From NCBI GenBank assembly GCA_012727685.1, contig JAAYGO010000285.1, forward strand, positions 1 through 7,636: a DNA stretch of 7,636 nt, read 5' to 3'. Origin of the DNA: Bacillota bacterium. Its GTDB lineage: Bacteria; Bacillota; Dethiobacteria; DTU022. Below, in pieces: positions 6,324-7,636 of the stretch. How positions within the stretch are numbered: the first letter of the stretch is position 1; each line of letters begins with the position of its first letter. The notes under the pieces are model-generated. The model saw only the letters and a program-made list of their open reading frames with translations. It made no database searches and was not told the origin of the DNA. A program made the position numbers and the translations under genes.

Positions 6324-7472
6324 TCAGCTAACGCCGCTATGTCCCGGCAATGTAAACAGCGGTTTGCCGTAAACATCGCGGCCGAATTCAGCAACGATCC
6401 GGCGCCCGCCTTCTTTTTGTAGCCAGCGGGCAAAGAGGGCGGCCTCGTCCGGGCGGGCGGAGGGTACTTTTTCAGGGTTAACCACGGTTAAAATGAAAGT
6501 ATTGGCCAGCTCCGGCGAGAAAGCTTCAGTGTTGTCCAGAAAAAGCTGCATATCGCCTCCACTGTGTGAGAGGAAGAAGGAGGCCTTGTCTGTGAGCATG
6601 TAAGCTATTTTTTCACGGGCATACCTCAGCGCACCCAGGTTTCCCGCCACTCCGGGATAGAAGAGATACCAGTCTCCCCCGGGGGTGATACCGCTTTTTT
6701 CCCAGATCTCCGTTTCCCGGAGGTGGGTGCCGGAATGGTCTCCCCGCGTGACAAAAGGGGCCTTGGCAAGCGCTATCTGCCGGAAGGCTTCCGTGATAGA
6801 CAGCGGCGGGTTTGCTTTCCCGAGCGCTGCCGGGTCGGCAGTAGGGCCGGCCAGGGCGAAATCACTGGCCATCACCGGGATTTGTTCCGCGCCCCAGCCC
6901 TCGGCCATAAACAGCGCTTCCAGCTCCGGGGCGTGGGTGAGGACCATATCCACCCGCCCTCCCCTGGCAATATCAAAAGCCTTGCCGCTGCCCGCGGCCA
7001 GGTGGCGCACCAGAATATTCTTCTCCTTAAAGAAAGCATCTTCCAACTCATCAAGCAGCCCGGCCTCCACCGGTTCGAGGGTGCTGGCCATGAGCAGGAA
7101 ATCATGCGGCTGTGTGGTTTCCGGTTCCAACCGCGCCGGCTCCGGCTGCGGCCCGATTTTGCTCATGAACTGATCCAGCCGGCGGTCCACATCCGCTTTG
7201 AACTCTTTATACTCATGCAACAAGCTTTTGCCGGTGCTGGTAAGCAGCGCCCCGCCCCCGGCATAACCGCCCACCTGCTTGTCCACCAGGCTCAATCCAA
7301 GGGCCTTTTCCGCCTCCATCAGCAGCCCCCAGGCATAGCGATAGGAGACGCCCGCGCGCGAGGCGGCCCGGCTGATCGATCCGTAGAGCATAATATTCTC
7401 CAGGAGACAAAAAAGGTCATTGCCCGAGATATGCTTTTGATTCTCAATCTCGATTAATAATTTAAGCAGCAT
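6324..7472 (-). CDS. ModE-type HTH / TupA-like tungstate-sensor regulator
   Basis: A 382-residue cytoplasmic one-component regulator. Residues about 15-90 form a ModE/LysR-like winged helix: GSISRAASRAGVSYRYAW (31-48), then VGGYAGGGALLTSTGKSLL (67-85), the classic ModE pattern. Residues about 124-370 resemble the tungstate-binding protein TupA and its PBP-like relatives: MASTLEPVEAGLLDEL (128-143), VDMVLTHAPELEALF (174-188), FVTRGDHSGTH (240-250), then WYLFYPGVAGNLGALRYARE (268-287) and YMLTDKASF (291-299). There is no signal peptide and no ModE TOBE/Mop domain, so the periplasmic-protein fold serves as an internal ligand sensor, most likely for tungstate or molybdate (inference). ATG 7472 is chosen because the TTG at 7535 lies on the -35 box and the ATG at 7508 overlaps the -10 box. 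AAAGG lies ten bases upstream. It probably controls itself and the downstream operon. Confidence 0.88.
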   Translation of the reverse strand: MLLKLLIEIENQKHISGNDLFCLLENIMLYGSISRAASRAGVSYRYAWGLLMEAEKALGLSLVDKQVGGYAGGGALLTSTGKSLLHEYKEFKADVDRRLDQFMSKIGPQPEPARLEPETTQPHDFLLMASTLEPVEAGLLDELEDAFFKEKNILVRHLAAGSGKAFDIARGGRVDMVLTHAPELEALFMAEGWGAEQIPVMASDFALAGPTADPAALGKANPPLSITEAFRQIALAKAPFVTRGDHSGTHLRETEIWEKSGITPGGDWYLFYPGVAGNLGALRYAREKIAYMLTDKASFFLSHSGGDMQLFLDNTEAFSPELANTFILTVVNPEKVPSARPDEAALFARWLQKEGGRRIVAEFGRDVYGKPLFTLPGHSGVS

Positions 7473-7506
7473 TTTTCGAAAACCTTTAATAAAAGTTTCT
7501 GGCTTC

Positions 7507-7535
7507 ATTATATCAATAGAGCAGTAAAGCGGCAA
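7507..7535 (-). promoter_or_regulatory. Extended -10 promoter of the regulator gene
   Basis: On the minus strand, TTGCCG (7535-7530) lies 17 bases from a perfect TATAAT (7512-7507), which is preceded by TG-A, an extended -10. Transcription would begin near 7500, leaving a leader of about 28 bases before ATG 7472. The -35 half carries the motif that is also present upstream of the operon (6181-6195), so a regulator bound there would block RNA polymerase. Confidence 0.65.
7521..7535. promoter_or_regulatory. Motif shared with the operon control region, candidate operator
   Basis: GCAGTAAAGCGGCAA here and GCTGTTCAGCGGCAA at 6181-6195 agree at 12 of 15 positions, including an unbroken AGCGGCAA. 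One copy overlaps the -35 box of the regulator promoter and the other lies upstream of the importer operon. This is the placement expected for an autoregulated regulator that also controls its neighbour. With only two copies it remains a proposal. Confidence 0.35.
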
Positions 7536-7570
7536 TGCTTGAAAAAATAAGCAATGGACACGATCATGAT

Positions 7571-7636
7571 TTAATGCCTTTGACAGGCCGGTTCAATCGG
7601 TTCCCTGCGGATCAGCTTCCGGAAGAGGCGCAAATA
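7571..7636 (-). CDS. Possible 3' end of an upstream minus-strand gene
   Basis: A minus-strand frame is open from the right edge to TAA (7573-7571) and encodes 21 residues, YLRLFRKLIRREPIEPACQRH, a basic tail of the sort that often ends a protein. It has the orientation of all neighbouring genes. The same bases also allow a plus-strand frame from ATG 7574 to the edge, but that has no ribosome binding site. Too little is visible to name the protein. Confidence 0.35.
   Translation of the reverse strand, partial: YLRLFRKLIRREPIEPACQRH

Noticed and set aside
6723..7457. Plus-strand open frame of 244 codons opposite the regulator
   Set aside because: It lies entirely inside the ModE/TupA gene on the other strand, has no recognisable motif, and is a by-product of GC-rich codon use there.
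6320..7617. Direct repeat CGGATCAGCT on both sides of the regulator gene (6320-6329 and 7608-7617)
   Set aside because: Several 10-base repeats are expected by chance in a window this size, and nothing else suggests a mobile element or duplication here.
7574..7636. Plus-strand frame starting MPLTGRFNRF and open to the right edge, a possible divergent gene
   Set aside because: There is no ribosome binding site or convincing plus-strand -10 box. A TTGACA at 7580 lies inside the frame, and the minus-strand reading looks at least as gene-like.

Overview
The window looks like a piece of an anaerobic, Firmicutes-type (Gram-positive-like) chromosome. The evidence is three lipoprotein signal peptides ending in a lipobox cysteine, strong GGAGG-type ribosome binding sites, no TonB or outer-membrane receptor gene, and moderate GC content. 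The DUF364-family gene and the ModE/TupA-type regulator are also of kinds often seen in anaerobic metal-using bacteria. The species cannot be named from the sequence.

Almost everything is on the minus strand, so the map reads right to left. At the far right (7571-7636) is a possible tail of an upstream minus-strand gene. Next is a one-component regulator (6324-7472) that fuses a ModE-type winged helix to a TupA-like tungstate/molybdate-binding domain; it has its own extended -10 promoter (7507-7535). A 192-base control region (6132-6323) holds two adjacent inverted repeats and a candidate promoter.

The control region is followed by a tightly packed operon: lipoprotein A (5205-6131), a class III (TroA/FecB/BtuF-like) substrate-binding lipoprotein (3988-5151), a FecCD/BtuC-type permease (2921-3991), its ATPase (2133-2921), lipoprotein B (1318-2103), and a DUF4213/DUF364 putative heavy-metal-chelation protein (477-1253). 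The binding-protein/permease and permease/ATPase junctions overlap by 4 and 1 bases.

The left end (188-476) lies between convergent genes. It holds strong stem-loops (306-400) and a very good sigma-A-like promoter pointing left (253-281), into the 3' end of an unidentified plus-strand gene (2-187).

Together the genes describe a type II ABC importer for a metal, a metal chelate or an oxyanion. It has two accessory surface lipoproteins and a cytoplasmic DUF364 protein that may take up or process the imported metal, and it is probably controlled by the adjacent tungstate/molybdate-type sensor. The substrate is not proven. Molybdate/tungstate (as for the MolBCA importer) or a metallophore/cofactor whose need follows tungstate/molybdate status are the leading guesses. 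The most novel parts are the two unidentified lipoproteins, the cysteine/histidine cluster in the DUF364 protein, the shared motif in the two control regions, and the structured left intergenic region with its orphan promoter.
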